64,000 nt of DNA, from contig VGYX01000010.1 of assembly GCA_016872835.1 (NCBI GenBank), positions 1 to 64,000 on the forward strand, in the 5' to 3' direction. Positions 35,932-44,343 of the stretch are shown here, one piece after another; position 1 is the first letter of the stretch, and each line of letters begins with the position of its first letter. This DNA is from Planctomycetota bacterium. Lineage in GTDB: Bacteria > Planctomycetota > Phycisphaerae > Phycisphaerales > SM1A02. Below the pieces are notes generated by a model. The model saw only the letters and a program-made list of their open reading frames with translations, made no database searches and was not told where the DNA came from. The translations under genes and the position numbers were made by a program.

Positions 35932-36999
35932 TCAGGCGTGCGCGGTCCTCTTCGGGAACAGCAGGCTCAGCCCCACCGATCCGCCGATCACGCCGCAGAT
36001 CACGGACAGGCTGATGCCGATCGGTACGTGCATGCCCCAGATCGGAAGCAGCATCTTCACGCCCACGAACATGAGCACGATGCCAAGACCGAAGTGCAGC
36101 AGGTGGAACTTGTCCATCGCGCCCGCCAGCAGGAAGTACAGCGCCCGCAGGCCCAGGATCGCAAAGATGTTGCTGGTGAAAACCACAAGCGGCTCGCGCG
36201 TGACCGCGTAGATCGCCGGCACGCTGTCCACCGCGAAGATGATGTCGGTGAACTCGACCACCAGCAGCGCCACGAAGAGCGGGGTCGCATGACGGACGCC
36301 GTCCAGCGTGACCAGGAACTTCTGACCGTGGAACTCCTGCGCGATCGGCATCACGCGACGCAGCAGCCGCAGCACCGGATTGCGCGAGAGATCCTTCGTC
36401 TGCTGGTGCGGGAACAGCAGCTTCATGCCCGTGCCGGCCAGAAACAGGCCGAAGATCCACACGACCGCGGCGTACTGCAGCAGCACGCTGCCGAGCGTGA
36501 TGAAGACCGCACGACAGCCCACCGCACCCAGGATGCCGTAAAAGAGCACGCGATGCTGGTACTTGGCCGGCACGGCGAAGTAGCGCAGGATCACCACGAA
36601 CACGAACACGTTGTCCACGCTCAGGCTCTGCTCGATCACGTAGCCCGCGAAGTACTCCAGCGTGAGTTGGTTCGCCACCTTGCGGGGATCCGCCGCATAG
36701 CCCGCCGCCACCAGCGCATCACTGCCGAGCGCTGGCAGCTTCCCCTGCAGCCACCACCAGAAGCCGGCGCCGAACGCGATCGCCAGCGCCACCCACACCA
36801 CGCTCCAGGTGGCCGCCTCGCGGAAGCCCACCTCGTGCGCCTGTCGATGAAAGACACCGAGGTCGAGCGCCAGCACCGCCAGCACGAACAGCGTGAAGCC
36901 CGCATAGAAGGGCCAGTACGGCACGAACGGGAACAGCACCGGCTGCGCGAACTCGTTCGCGGCGGCCAGCAGCCTGGGCATCATGGCCAGCGTGGACAT
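35932..36999 (-). CDS. TerC/Alx-family membrane protein
   Basis: 355 residues with about nine membrane segments. Family marks: LEYFAGYVIEQSLSVDNVFV with the acidic metal-linked residues, then LFYGILGAVGCRAVFITLGS and VVEFTDIIFAVDSVPAIYAV, followed by FTSNIFAILGLRALYFLLAG. TerC/Alx proteins export Mn2+ and in several bacteria protect against manganese or alkaline stress; some help metalate exoenzymes. The gene follows gap by 25 bases, too little space for a yybP-ykoY manganese riboswitch of its own. An ATG at 36999 was used; internal ATGs close by are possible. Confidence 0.93.
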   Translation of the reverse strand: MSTLAMMPRLLAAANEFAQPVLFPFVPYWPFYAGFTLFVLAVLALDLGVFHRQAHEVGFREAATWSVVWVALAIAFGAGFWWWLQGKLPALGSDALVAAGYAADPRKVANQLTLEYFAGYVIEQSLSVDNVFVFVVILRYFAVPAKYQHRVLFYGILGAVGCRAVFITLGSVLLQYAAVVWIFGLFLAGTGMKLLFPHQQTKDLSRNPVLRLLRRVMPIAQEFHGQKFLVTLDGVRHATPLFVALLVVEFTDIIFAVDSVPAIYAVTREPLVVFTSNIFAILGLRALYFLLAGAMDKFHLLHFGLGIVLMFVGVKMLLPIWGMHVPIGISLSVICGVIGGSVGLSLLFPKRTAHA

Positions 37000-37024
37000 C
37001 CTGCGGCGCGGCGACGCCTTCGCG

Positions 37025-38047
37025 TCAGCGCACCCCGTCCTTCTCGGCCATCATCTGCAGCATGTCGACGCAGCGGGTCGCGTAGCCGAACTCGTTGTCG
37101 TACCAGCTGACCAGCTTGAAGAAGCGGTCGTTCAGCTGGATGCACGCCTTCGCGTCGTAGATGCTGCTGCGCGAGTCGCTCATGAAGTCGCTGCTCACCA
37201 CCTCGTCCTCGGTGTAGCCGAGCACGCCCTGCATGGGTCCGGCGGCCGCCGCCTTCATCGCCGCGTGGATGTCGGCGAGGCTGGTGGCCTTGGTGCTTCG
37301 GAACGTCAGGTCCACGCAGCTCACGTTGGCCACCGGCACGCGGAAGCTCATGCCGGTGAGCTTGCCCTTCACCGCCGGGAGGCAGAGCGCCACAGCCTTC
37401 GCCGCGCCGGTGCTCGCCGGGATGATGTTCTGGTAGCCGTTGCGGCCGCCGCGCCAGTCCTTCTTGCTTGGGCCGTCCTGCGTGGGCTGCGTGGCCGTGA
37501 CCGCGTGCACCGTGGTCATCAGGCCTTCCTCGATGCCGACCGTCTCAAGCAGCACCTTCACCACCGGCGCCAGGCAGTTCGTGGTGCAGCTCGCGTTGCT
37601 GATCACCGTGTGGCGAGCGGCGTCGTACTTCTCATGGTTCACCTTGTAGACGAGCGTGGGCACTTCGGCGTCGCTCTTGGTGGGCGCGCTGATGAGCACG
37701 CGCCTGGCGCCACCTTCGAGATGCTGCTTCGCGCCCTCGAACTCGGTGAAGCGGCCGGTGCTCTCGAGCACGTACTGCGCGCCGAGATCCTTCCACGGCA
37801 GCTTGCCGGGCTCCTTCTCGCTCATGGTGCGCGTCTTCTGCGTGCCGGCGGTGAAGCCGTCGCCACCCGCCTTCACCTCGTGGGCGAAGCGGCCGTGGCT
37901 CGAGTCGTGCTGCAGCAGGTAGGCCAGATTGTCCGCGGGCACCAGATCGTTCACGCCAGCGATCTCGAAGTTGCCGCGCTGCGCCGCGATGCGATAGACG
38001 AGGCGGCCAATGCGTCCGAATCCGTTGATGCCGATGCGAATGGGCAT
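37025..38047 (-). CDS. gap: Glyceraldehyde-3-phosphate dehydrogenase, type I
   Basis: 340 residues. NAD-binding motif [20 protein letters not shown]; the catalytic Cys lies in [16 protein letters not shown]. The adjacent [13 protein letters not shown] and [15 protein letters not shown] segments form the phosphate sites, and [15 protein letters not shown] follows. The C-terminal [15 protein letters not shown] is intact. It oxidises glyceraldehyde 3-phosphate in glycolysis. A clear AGGAGACCC ribosome site fixes the ATG at 38047 over the longer frame. The gene stands in a minus-strand series: SDR, gap, terC, OYE. Confidence 0.97.
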   Translation of the reverse strand: MPIRIGINGFGRIGRLVYRIAAQRGNFEIAGVNDLVPADNLAYLLQHDSSHGRFAHEVKAGGDGFTAGTQKTRTMSEKEPGKLPWKDLGAQYVLESTGRFTEFEGAKQHLEGGARRVLISAPTKSDAEVPTLVYKVNHEKYDAARHTVISNASCTTNCLAPVVKVLLETVGIEEGLMTTVHAVTATQPTQDGPSKKDWRGGRNGYQNIIPASTGAAKAVALCLPAVKGKLTGMSFRVPVANVSCVDLTFRSTKATSLADIHAAMKAAAAGPMQGVLGYTEDEVVSSDFMSDSRSSIYDAKACIQLNDRFFKLVSWYDNEFGYATRCVDMLQMMAEKDGVR

Positions 38048-38096
38048 GGGTGGGTCTCCTGAGGGGGACAGACGATAGGGCGCGCGGTCACTTCCC

Positions 38097-38984
38097 TCAA
38101 GCACGCGACGAATCGCGTCCGACGGGTCGATTTCTGCCCTGCCGCGACCGCGTCGCCAGCTTCCGGCTGCGCCGGGCCTCGCGTCGGCACGCGCCGTCGA
38201 ACACCCATGGGAAGGCCGTGATGATGCCGGCGGAAAGACGCACGAGGAGGCTGGTCCACACCTCGCTGCGCGGCCGCTTCAGGCAGGACACGATCGCACG
38301 GGCCACGCGTTCCGGTGGCTGCACGAAGAACTTCGGCGCGTGATCGGGCGTCTTCGTGCCGCAGGGGTCAAGCCCGCTGCGCGCGGCCGACTGCTCGAAG
38401 AACTCGGTCATGGTGGTCACGGGGTGCACGCTGCTCACCTCGATGCCGTGCGGCTCGAGCTCGAATCGCATGGCGCGACATGTCATCGCCTGCGCGGCCT
38501 TGGTTGCGGCGTAGGCGCCGTAGTAGGGAATCGTGAACTTCGCCAGACAGCTGCTGCACATGAGCAGATGTCCCGGGCGGTTGGCCGCGATCAGCCGTCG
38601 CGCGGCCTGCGTGATCAGGTCGGTGCTGGCGAAGAAGTTCACCTCGAAGATCTGGCGCAGGTCGACCTCGGCGGTCTCGTGGTGCGCACGTTCCATGCCG
38701 TAGCCCGCGTTCGCGAAGACCATGTCAAAGCGACCGAAGGCGCGTTCCGCCGCGTCCAATAGCTGGGCGCTTGCGCCGGGCGCCGCCACGTCGATCGCGA
38801 CGGCGTGCACCTCACCACCCTTTGCACGCAGCGATTCCGCGACCGCATGCAGTCGCTCCACGCGCCGAGCGGCCAGCACCACCCTCATGCCCTCGGCGAC
38901 CACCGCGTGTGCGGTCGCTGCGCCGATGCCGGAGCTTGCGCCCGTGATCACCGCAACCTTGCCGCACAATTCGCCCAGAGCCAT
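38097..38984 (-). CDS. Short-chain dehydrogenase/reductase
   Basis: 295 residues. Cofactor motif [20 protein letters not shown]; Arg after the second strand ([10 protein letters not shown]) suggests NADP preference. NAGYG and the catalytic SxnYxxxK ([20 protein letters not shown]) are present. The C-terminal 40 residues are a hydrophobic or amphipathic helix ([19 protein letters not shown]) and a very basic tail ([20 protein letters not shown]), which suggests membrane association; this layout resembles SDRs of lipid metabolism (DltE/HSD11-like). The substrate is unknown. The start at 38984 places the Rossmann strand near the N-terminus. Confidence 0.88.
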   Translation of the reverse strand: MALGELCGKVAVITGASSGIGAATAHAVVAEGMRVVLAARRVERLHAVAESLRAKGGEVHAVAIDVAAPGASAQLLDAAERAFGRFDMVFANAGYGMERAHHETAEVDLRQIFEVNFFASTDLITQAARRLIAANRPGHLLMCSSCLAKFTIPYYGAYAATKAAQAMTCRAMRFELEPHGIEVSSVHPVTTMTEFFEQSAARSGLDPCGTKTPDHAPKFFVQPPERVARAIVSCLKRPRSEVWTSLLVRLSAGIITAFPWVFDGACRREARRSRKLATRSRQGRNRPVGRDSSRA

Positions 38985-39022
38985 GCCGAAACCTAGCACA
39001 GCTGGCTTTCAACTATCATGCC

Positions 39023-40141
39023 ATGGGCATGCGCCCATTCATGTCAATTTTGATTGTCCTGCTTCTGGCCGCGGACGCGTTGGCGGTGCAATCCACGACA
39101 AATGCGCCGGCCCCCGTCCTGCCCGAGGGCGCCCCGACCATGCGCGTAGGCGTCTTCCCGGCTCCGCCCTATTCGGTGCCGCACCCAGGGGGGCAGTGGA
39201 CGGGCGAATCCGTGGCATTCTTCCGCATGTGCGCGGAGAGCGCGAACTTGCGCTACCAGCTGGTGTCCTTCGACACGGTGCATGCCGCAATCGAGGCAGT
39301 CCAAAATCACGCGATCGACCTTATCGCGACAGGCCTGAGCGTGACGCCGGAGCGCGAGAGCTACATGGATTTCACCCGTTCCTTCGCGCAGAGCGGTGTG
39401 AGCATCGTGGTGCGGGTGAACAGGGCACCTCCTCTGTTGACGATTGCCCGCCAAGTCAAGGATTCGCACCTGCCGCGCATGATGTGCGCTCTATTGGTGA
39501 TTTCCCTTCTCATGGCGATCCTTGTGGCATGGATCGAGCGGAGCAAGAATCCGGAGCATTTCGGTGGCAGCTGGATGGAGAGCCTTGGTCAAAGCTTGTG
39601 GTGGAGCGTGACCACGATGACCACAGTCGGTTACGGCGATCGGGTTCCGAAAAGTTTCATCGGTCGACTGATCGGTGCCATGTGGACGCTGCTGGCCTTC
39701 GTGCTCATGACGGTGCTCGCTGGCGTGATCGCCAGTGAACTCACGGTCTCGCGTTTTCAACCGATGTTCCGCAGCATCGATCAAATCAGGTCCCTTGTCT
39801 GCGGTGTCGTGGCTGACGCGGCTTCGGAAGCGGTGGCGCAGGAGAAGGGTCTGAAACTCCAGGTCTTTCCAGACGTCGAAACGATGCTGGCGAGTTTGGA
39901 GAATCAAAAGATCGATGCCGCTGTCGTAGACACCGCTTCGATGCGAGGCTTGATGCATCAGGGGCTCTACCGAGACCTCGCCATGCTTCCCGATGCGCTG
40001 ACGGTCAACTTCATCGCTTTCGGTGCCCGCGAAGGGTTGCCAACGGATGTGATGCGTTCCCTCAACTACTGGATCTTGCGCTGCGCACGGAGTTCAAAAT
40101 TTCAGAACTGGAATCAATCGAATCTTGCGGACATTCCATGA
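39023..40141 (+). CDS. GluR0-like prokaryotic ionotropic glutamate receptor (ligand-gated potassium channel)
   Basis: 372 residues. Signal peptide (MSILIVLLLAADALA). Residues about 38-135 form the first lobe of a periplasmic amino-acid-binding fold (MRVGVFPAPPYSVP; LIATGLSVTPERESYMDFTR with the ligand Arg111). Residues 150-171 form a membrane helix. A pore loop follows with the potassium filter TTVGYGD (200-206), then a second membrane helix (LIGAMWTLLAFVLMTVLAGV). Residues 250-360 are the second lobe. This two-lobe, TM1-pore-TM2 order is that of GluR0, the bacterial relative of animal glutamate receptors. It lacks the third TM of eukaryotic forms. The stop overlaps the next gene as ATGA, so both are co-translated. 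Confidence 0.9.
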   Translation: MGMRPFMSILIVLLLAADALAVQSTTNAPAPVLPEGAPTMRVGVFPAPPYSVPHPGGQWTGESVAFFRMCAESANLRYQLVSFDTVHAAIEAVQNHAIDLIATGLSVTPERESYMDFTRSFAQSGVSIVVRVNRAPPLLTIARQVKDSHLPRMMCALLVISLLMAILVAWIERSKNPEHFGGSWMESLGQSLWWSVTTMTTVGYGDRVPKSFIGRLIGAMWTLLAFVLMTVLAGVIASELTVSRFQPMFRSIDQIRSLVCGVVADAASEAVAQEKGLKLQVFPDVETMLASLENQKIDAAVVDTASMRGLMHQGLYRDLAMLPDALTVNFIAFGAREGLPTDVMRSLNYWILRCARSSKFQNWNQSNLADIP

Positions 40142-40932
40142 CCCATCGCCCCCCAGGACCCCTGATCGGCATGGTGCACCTTGCCGCCCTGCCCGGCACC
40201 CCACGCTGCGAATGGCGCGTGGAGCGCGTCGCGAAGGCTGCCGCCGCCGAGGCGCAGGCCCTGGAGGACGCGGGCTTCGACGCCGTGCTGGTGGAGAACA
40301 TGCACGACCTGCCCTATTTGCGCCGTGAGGTCGGTCCCGAGATCGTGGCCGCCATGAGCGCGTGCGTGCTCTGCGTGCGCGCGGCGGTGCATTTGCCGAT
40401 CGGCGTGCAGCTGCTCGCCGGTGCCAACCGCGCCGCGATCAGCGTGGCGCACGCCTGTGGCGGATCGTTCATCCGCGCGGAGGGCTTCCATCTTGCCGCC
40501 GTGGCCGACGAGGGCCTCTTCGAGGAGGCTGACGCGGGCCCCCTGCTTCGCTTCCGTCGCGCCATCGGAGCCGAGCGCGTGATGATCGCGGCCGATGTGA
40601 TGAAGAAGCATTCCAGCCACGCGATCACGCGCGACCTGGACCTGCGTGAACACGCGAAGACCGCCGAGTTCATGGGTGCCGACGCCGTCATCGTGACCGG
40701 CAGCGCCACCGGCGAGCCCGTCGACATGGGCGACCTGCGACAGGTGCGCGAGACCACGCGCCTGCCGGTGCTGGTGGGTTCGGGCGCCGACGCCGAGAGC
40801 GCGCCCCACCTGCTGGAACATGCCGACGCGATCATCGTGGGCAGCTCGATCAAGCGCGGCGGCCGATGGGATCGCCCCGTCGACGCCGCCGCTGCACGCC
40901 GTTTCGTGAAGGCCGCGCGCAAGGCCCGCTGA
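40138..40932 (+). CDS. BtpA/SgcQ-family protein
   Basis: 264 residues, TIM-barrel-like. It opens GPLIGMVHLAALPGTPR, the family signature, and continues DAVLVENMHDLPYLRREVGP, IGVQLLAGANRAAISVAHAC and ADAVIVTGSATGEPVDMGDL, with VLVGSGADAESAP near the end. BtpA was linked to photosystem I accumulation in cyanobacteria; SgcQ is a sugar-related homologue. The real reaction is unknown in heterotrophs. Its ATG overlaps the channel gene stop, and the next gene follows by 3 bases, so it is in a five-gene run (channel, btpA, aminotransferase, coaX, GTPase). Confidence 0.9.
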   Translation: MTHRPPGPLIGMVHLAALPGTPRCEWRVERVAKAAAAEAQALEDAGFDAVLVENMHDLPYLRREVGPEIVAAMSACVLCVRAAVHLPIGVQLLAGANRAAISVAHACGGSFIRAEGFHLAAVADEGLFEEADAGPLLRFRRAIGAERVMIAADVMKKHSSHAITRDLDLREHAKTAEFMGADAVIVTGSATGEPVDMGDLRQVRETTRLPVLVGSGADAESAPHLLEHADAIIVGSSIKRGGRWDRPVDAAAARRFVKAARKAR

Positions 40933-40935
40933 CGC

Positions 40936-41805
40936 ATGAAGGTCTGGCTGAACGGTCGCGTGGTGCCGCTGGAACAGGCGCACATCAGTCCCTTCGATCG
41001 GGGCTTCCTGTTCGGCGATGGCGTGTACGAGCTCGTGCGATTCTTCGACGGCGTGGGCATGGCGATGCAGGCGCACATGAGCCGTCTCGAGCGCAGCCTG
41101 AAGCTCGTGCGTATCGAGGGCTTCACGGCGGCCGACGCCGAGCGGGCGATGCAGGCCGTGCTGGAGGCCGAGGGCCTTCGCGATGGTGCGGTGTATCTGC
41201 AGGTCACGCGCGGCGCGCCGCCCGCACGCAGCCACATTCCACCTGCAGGCGTCACGCCCACGGTGTTCGCCTCTGCCACGGCCACGGGACCGCTGGATTC
41301 GCTGCGGACTCCGGTGCCGATCGCGGTTTCGATCCAGCCCGACGAACGTTGGCATCGCTGCGAGATCAAGAGCATCAGCCTGATGGGCTCCGTGCTTCCC
41401 ATGCTGGCCGCCGGCGAGCACGGCGGCGAGGAGGCGATCCTGGTGCGCGACGGCCTGTTGAGCGAGGGCGGAAGTTCCAACGTGCTCATGGTGAAGGATG
41501 GCGTGCTCGCCACGCCGCCGGTCGACGACGATCCCGCGATCCTGCACGGCACAGTGCGCGCGATCGCGCTGCAGGCGGCGCGGGACGCTGGTCTTCGCGT
41601 GGAGGAGCGGCGCGTACACGAGCATGAGGTGCGGGCGGCCGACGAGCTCCTCATCGCGAGCAGTCGGCGCATCCTGGCCAGCGTGACGCGGCTCGATGGA
41701 CGACCCTTCGCCGGTGGAGCACCCGGTCCCATGGCGCAGCGGCTGCTCGACGCGATCCGCGAGGACATGCGCGCACGGATCACCGCGGCGGCCGTGCACG
41801 CGTGA
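40936..41805 (+). CDS. Class IV (D-amino acid/branched-chain type) aminotransferase
   Basis: 289 residues, PLP-dependent fold type IV. It opens MKVWLNGRVVPLEQAHISPF and DRGFLFGDGVYELVRFFDG, as in D-alanine aminotransferase. The PLP-Lys region is CEIKSISLMGSVLPMLAA (Lys in EIKS), and the PLP-phosphate and product-side motif is EGGSSNVLMVKDGVLATP. It could make D-amino acids for peptidoglycan or act on branched-chain acids or aminodeoxychorismate; the N-terminal pattern favours Dat. The gene lies 3 bases after the BtpA gene and 18 before coaX. Confidence 0.88.
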   Translation: MKVWLNGRVVPLEQAHISPFDRGFLFGDGVYELVRFFDGVGMAMQAHMSRLERSLKLVRIEGFTAADAERAMQAVLEAEGLRDGAVYLQVTRGAPPARSHIPPAGVTPTVFASATATGPLDSLRTPVPIAVSIQPDERWHRCEIKSISLMGSVLPMLAAGEHGGEEAILVRDGLLSEGGSSNVLMVKDGVLATPPVDDDPAILHGTVRAIALQAARDAGLRVEERRVHEHEVRAADELLIASSRRILASVTRLDGRPFAGGAPGPMAQRLLDAIREDMRARITAAAVHA

Positions 41806-41823
41806 AGCCCTAGAATCGCCGCC

Positions 41824-42621
41824 ATGCAGAACCTGCTGGCGATCAGCGTCGGGAACACGCGCACGGCGGTCGGTCACTTCCAGGCCAACACCTTGCAGGG
41901 CCACGACCATCTGGAGAACGCCGACCTGAAGTCGGTCGTGCAGGGCATCCAGCGGCACTGGCAGGCGCTCGAAGACTCGGACGCCATGGTGGTGCTGGCC
42001 AGCGTGAACGCCGCGGTGACCGACAGGCTGCTGCCCGAGATCGAGGCTGCGATCGGTGCCGAGGTCCATCGCATTCGCCGAGACCTGCCCATCCCGATCG
42101 GCACCTGCGTGGACGACGATGCCACGGTGGGCGAAGACCGGCTGCTGGCCGCTGCCGCCGCATGGGACGCGCTCAAGCAGGCGGTGGTGGTGATCGACGC
42201 GGGCACCGCGATCACGCTGAACTTCATCGACGGCGAGGGAACCTTCCACGGCGGCGCGATCGCCCCTGGCGCCACGCTCCAACTGAAGGCGATGCACGAG
42301 CACACGGACCAGCTGCCTCGCGTCGCCTTCGCGCAACCCGACGCCAAGGATCCATTCGGCCGCAACACCGCCGAGGCGATGCTGCTGGGTGTCTATGAGG
42401 GCATCCGCGGCATGGTGCGGCGACTGGTCGAGCGCTACGCGGAGCATTACGGCGCATTCCCGATGGTGGTGGCCACCGGTGGCGACGCGGAGATCCTCTT
42501 CCGCGGCGACGAGCTGGTGGACCGCATCGTGCCCGAGCTTGTCCTGCACGGCATCGCGGTGGCCGCGCGCCAGGCCGCCGAGGGCGTGGATGACGAGGCC
42601 GCAGCCGACGAAGGCGCGTGA
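41824..42621 (+). CDS. coaX: Type III pantothenate kinase
   Basis: 265 residues of the ASKHA fold. Phosphate loop LLAISVGNTRTAVGHF (with Val where most have Asp in DxGNTxxK, an unusual change), then VGEDRLLAAAAAWD, the second site VVVIDAGTAITLNFIDGEGT and FHGGAIAPGATLQLKAMHEH. It phosphorylates pantothenate in coenzyme A synthesis. The first motif reads SVGNT rather than DIGNT: Ser-Val replaces the catalytic Asp region, which deserves attention. Its stop overlaps the GTG of the next gene as GTGA. Confidence 0.93.
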   Translation: MQNLLAISVGNTRTAVGHFQANTLQGHDHLENADLKSVVQGIQRHWQALEDSDAMVVLASVNAAVTDRLLPEIEAAIGAEVHRIRRDLPIPIGTCVDDDATVGEDRLLAAAAAWDALKQAVVVIDAGTAITLNFIDGEGTFHGGAIAPGATLQLKAMHEHTDQLPRVAFAQPDAKDPFGRNTAEAMLLGVYEGIRGMVRRLVERYAEHYGAFPMVVATGGDAEILFRGDELVDRIVPELVLHGIAVAARQAAEGVDDEAAADEGA

Positions 42622-43565
42622 GCGAAGGCACGGGCATCCAGGCACGCTGGTGCACGCCAAGCGGTGCCGCGGCGATCGCGGTGCTGGAACTTCGCGGAGC
42701 GCCCGAAGCGATCGAGCGCGCCCTCGGCGTGCCGCTGCCCGAGATTGGTGCGATGTCACTTCGTGCACTTCCCGGCGAGGACGAAGGCCTGCTGCTTCGC
42801 ACGGCGCACGACATGCTGCTGGTCACTCCACATGGAGGCCCGCGCATCCGACAACGGATCTCCGAATCGCTGCAGGCTGATGGCGCCCGCTTCGCGCGTG
42901 ACGGGGCGGCGGACTGGTCCGTCTGCACCACCGACCCCGTGATGCGACGCGTGCTTGCGCTGCTTCCTCATGCGGCAAGTGACGATGCGCTTGCGCTGCT
43001 GCTCGCGCAGCCGGATCGCTGGAGGCGACATGGCCCGCCTGATCCGCGGGATGCCGAGCGCAGCGCTCGCCTGCGCCGATTGATCCATACGCCGACGGTG
43101 GCGATCGTGGGGGTGCCCAACGCCGGCAAGAGTTCGTTGATCAACGCGCTGGCCGGTCGCGAACTCGCCGCCGCTTCGCCCGAAGCCGGCACCACGCGCG
43201 ACTACGTGTCGGCCCGCGTCACGCTTGCAGGACTGACCTGCGACCTGCTCGACGCGCCAGGCTTGCGCGAGACGGCCGATCCGATCGAGCGTCACGCCAT
43301 CGAGACCGCGCGCAGGGCGATCGCGGCGGCGGACCTGCGTGTGGCGCTCGCCGCACCCGACCAGACCTTTCCGGATGCGTGGCCCGATGCCTTGTGCGTG
43401 CGAACCAAGATCGATCTGGCGCCGGCCCGCGACGCCCTTGGCGTGAGCGCGCGCACCGGCGAGGGCATGCGGGAATTGGCGCACACGATCCGTGAGCGGC
43501 TGGTGCCCTTGACCGACCTGGCGCTGGATCGACCGTTCGATTTCGACGGACCTACAGGCCCATGA
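42618..43565 (+). CDS. MnmE-like GTPase, short form
   Basis: 315 residues. The N-terminal part (GIQARWCTPSGAAAIAVLEL, VTPHGGPRIRQRISESL) resembles the tetrahydrofolate domain of MnmE/TrmE. The G domain follows at about 155-300: VAIVGVPNAGKSSLINAL (G1), AGTTRDYV (G2), LLDAPGLRETADPIE (G3) and TKID (G4). MnmE is about 450 residues and ends with a Cys-Ile-Gly-Lys type motif needed for tRNA wobble-uridine modification; that end is missing here, as is much of the helical domain. The GTG start overlaps the coaX stop. Its 3' end overlaps fabI by 14 bases, tail to tail. Confidence 0.85.
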   Translation: MSEGTGIQARWCTPSGAAAIAVLELRGAPEAIERALGVPLPEIGAMSLRALPGEDEGLLLRTAHDMLLVTPHGGPRIRQRISESLQADGARFARDGAADWSVCTTDPVMRRVLALLPHAASDDALALLLAQPDRWRRHGPPDPRDAERSARLRRLIHTPTVAIVGVPNAGKSSLINALAGRELAAASPEAGTTRDYVSARVTLAGLTCDLLDAPGLRETADPIERHAIETARRAIAAADLRVALAAPDQTFPDAWPDALCVRTKIDLAPARDALGVSARTGEGMRELAHTIRERLVPLTDLALDRPFDFDGPTGP

Positions 43566-44331
43566 TCGAGTAGCCGCTGTCCACGTAGAGCGTCTCGCCA
43601 GTCACGCCGTTGGCGAGCGGCGAAAGCAGCCACGCAGCCGCACCACCCACGTCGGCGGTGGTGATGTTGCGGCGCAGCGGCGCCTTCTTCTCGACCCAGC
43701 CAAGGATCTCGCTGAAGCCGCCCACCGCCATCGCACTCAGCGTGCGCATGGGGCCGGCGCTGATCACGTTGCAGCGGATGTTCTTCTGGCCCAGCTCCAT
43801 CGCGAGATAGCGGTTCGTGGCCTCGAGGGCCGCCTTCGCCACGCCCATCACGTTGTAGCCGGGCACGGCCTTCTCGGCACCGTAGTAGCTCAGCGCGATC
43901 ATGCTGCCGCCGTTCGTCATCAGCGGCGCCGCGCGATTGGCCATCGCGGCGTAGGTGTAGGCGCTGATGTCCATCGCCTGCGTGAACACCTGGCGCGGTG
44001 TCGCGGTGAACATGCCTTCCTTCAGCCACTCCTTGTCGGCGAAGGCGATCGAGTGCACGAGGAAGTCGATCGTGCCGAAGTCCTTGGCGATGCGCGCGAA
44101 AGCCGCGTCAAGGTCGGCGTCGCTGCCCGCGTCCATCGGCTGCAGCCACGGCTCCTTCACGCCGAGCTCCTCGAGCGCGCCGCGCACGCGCCGCTCGTTC
44201 TTCTCGCCCGGCAGGTGCGTGAAGATGCACTGGCCGCCCTGCTCGATGATGCTCTGCGTGATGCCGCTCGCCGCGCTGCGGTCGTTCATGATGCCGACGA
44301 CGAGACCGCGCTTGCCTGCAAGGATTCCCAT
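43552..44331 (-). CDS. fabI: Enoyl-[acyl-carrier-protein] reductase FabI
   Basis: 259 residues. It opens GILAGKRGLVVGIMNDRSAA, with the atypical SDR cofactor loop of FabI, then FLVHSIAFADKEWLKEGMFT. The catalytic Tyr-x6-Lys lies in ALSYYGAEKAVPGYNVMGVA, followed by KAALEATNRYLAMELGQKNI. It closes each fatty-acid elongation cycle with NADH. It is full length (E. coli 262). It is convergent with the GTPase gene, overlapping by 14 bases. The DUF1573 gene lies upstream on the same strand, 12 bases away. Confidence 0.95.
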   Translation of the reverse strand: MGILAGKRGLVVGIMNDRSAASGITQSIIEQGGQCIFTHLPGEKNERRVRGALEELGVKEPWLQPMDAGSDADLDAAFARIAKDFGTIDFLVHSIAFADKEWLKEGMFTATPRQVFTQAMDISAYTYAAMANRAAPLMTNGGSMIALSYYGAEKAVPGYNVMGVAKAALEATNRYLAMELGQKNIRCNVISAGPMRTLSAMAVGGFSEILGWVEKKAPLRRNITTADVGGAAAWLLSPLANGVTGETLYVDSGYSIMGL

Positions 44332-44343
44332 GGTCGGGGGAAT

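Noticed and set aside
35932..37024. yybP-ykoY manganese riboswitch in front of terC
   Set aside because: Only 25 bases separate terC from gap, too little for the aptamer.
40114..42768. An 884-residue minus-strand frame
   Set aside because: It spans btpA, the aminotransferase and coaX in antisense; those genes are confirmed by motifs and overlaps.
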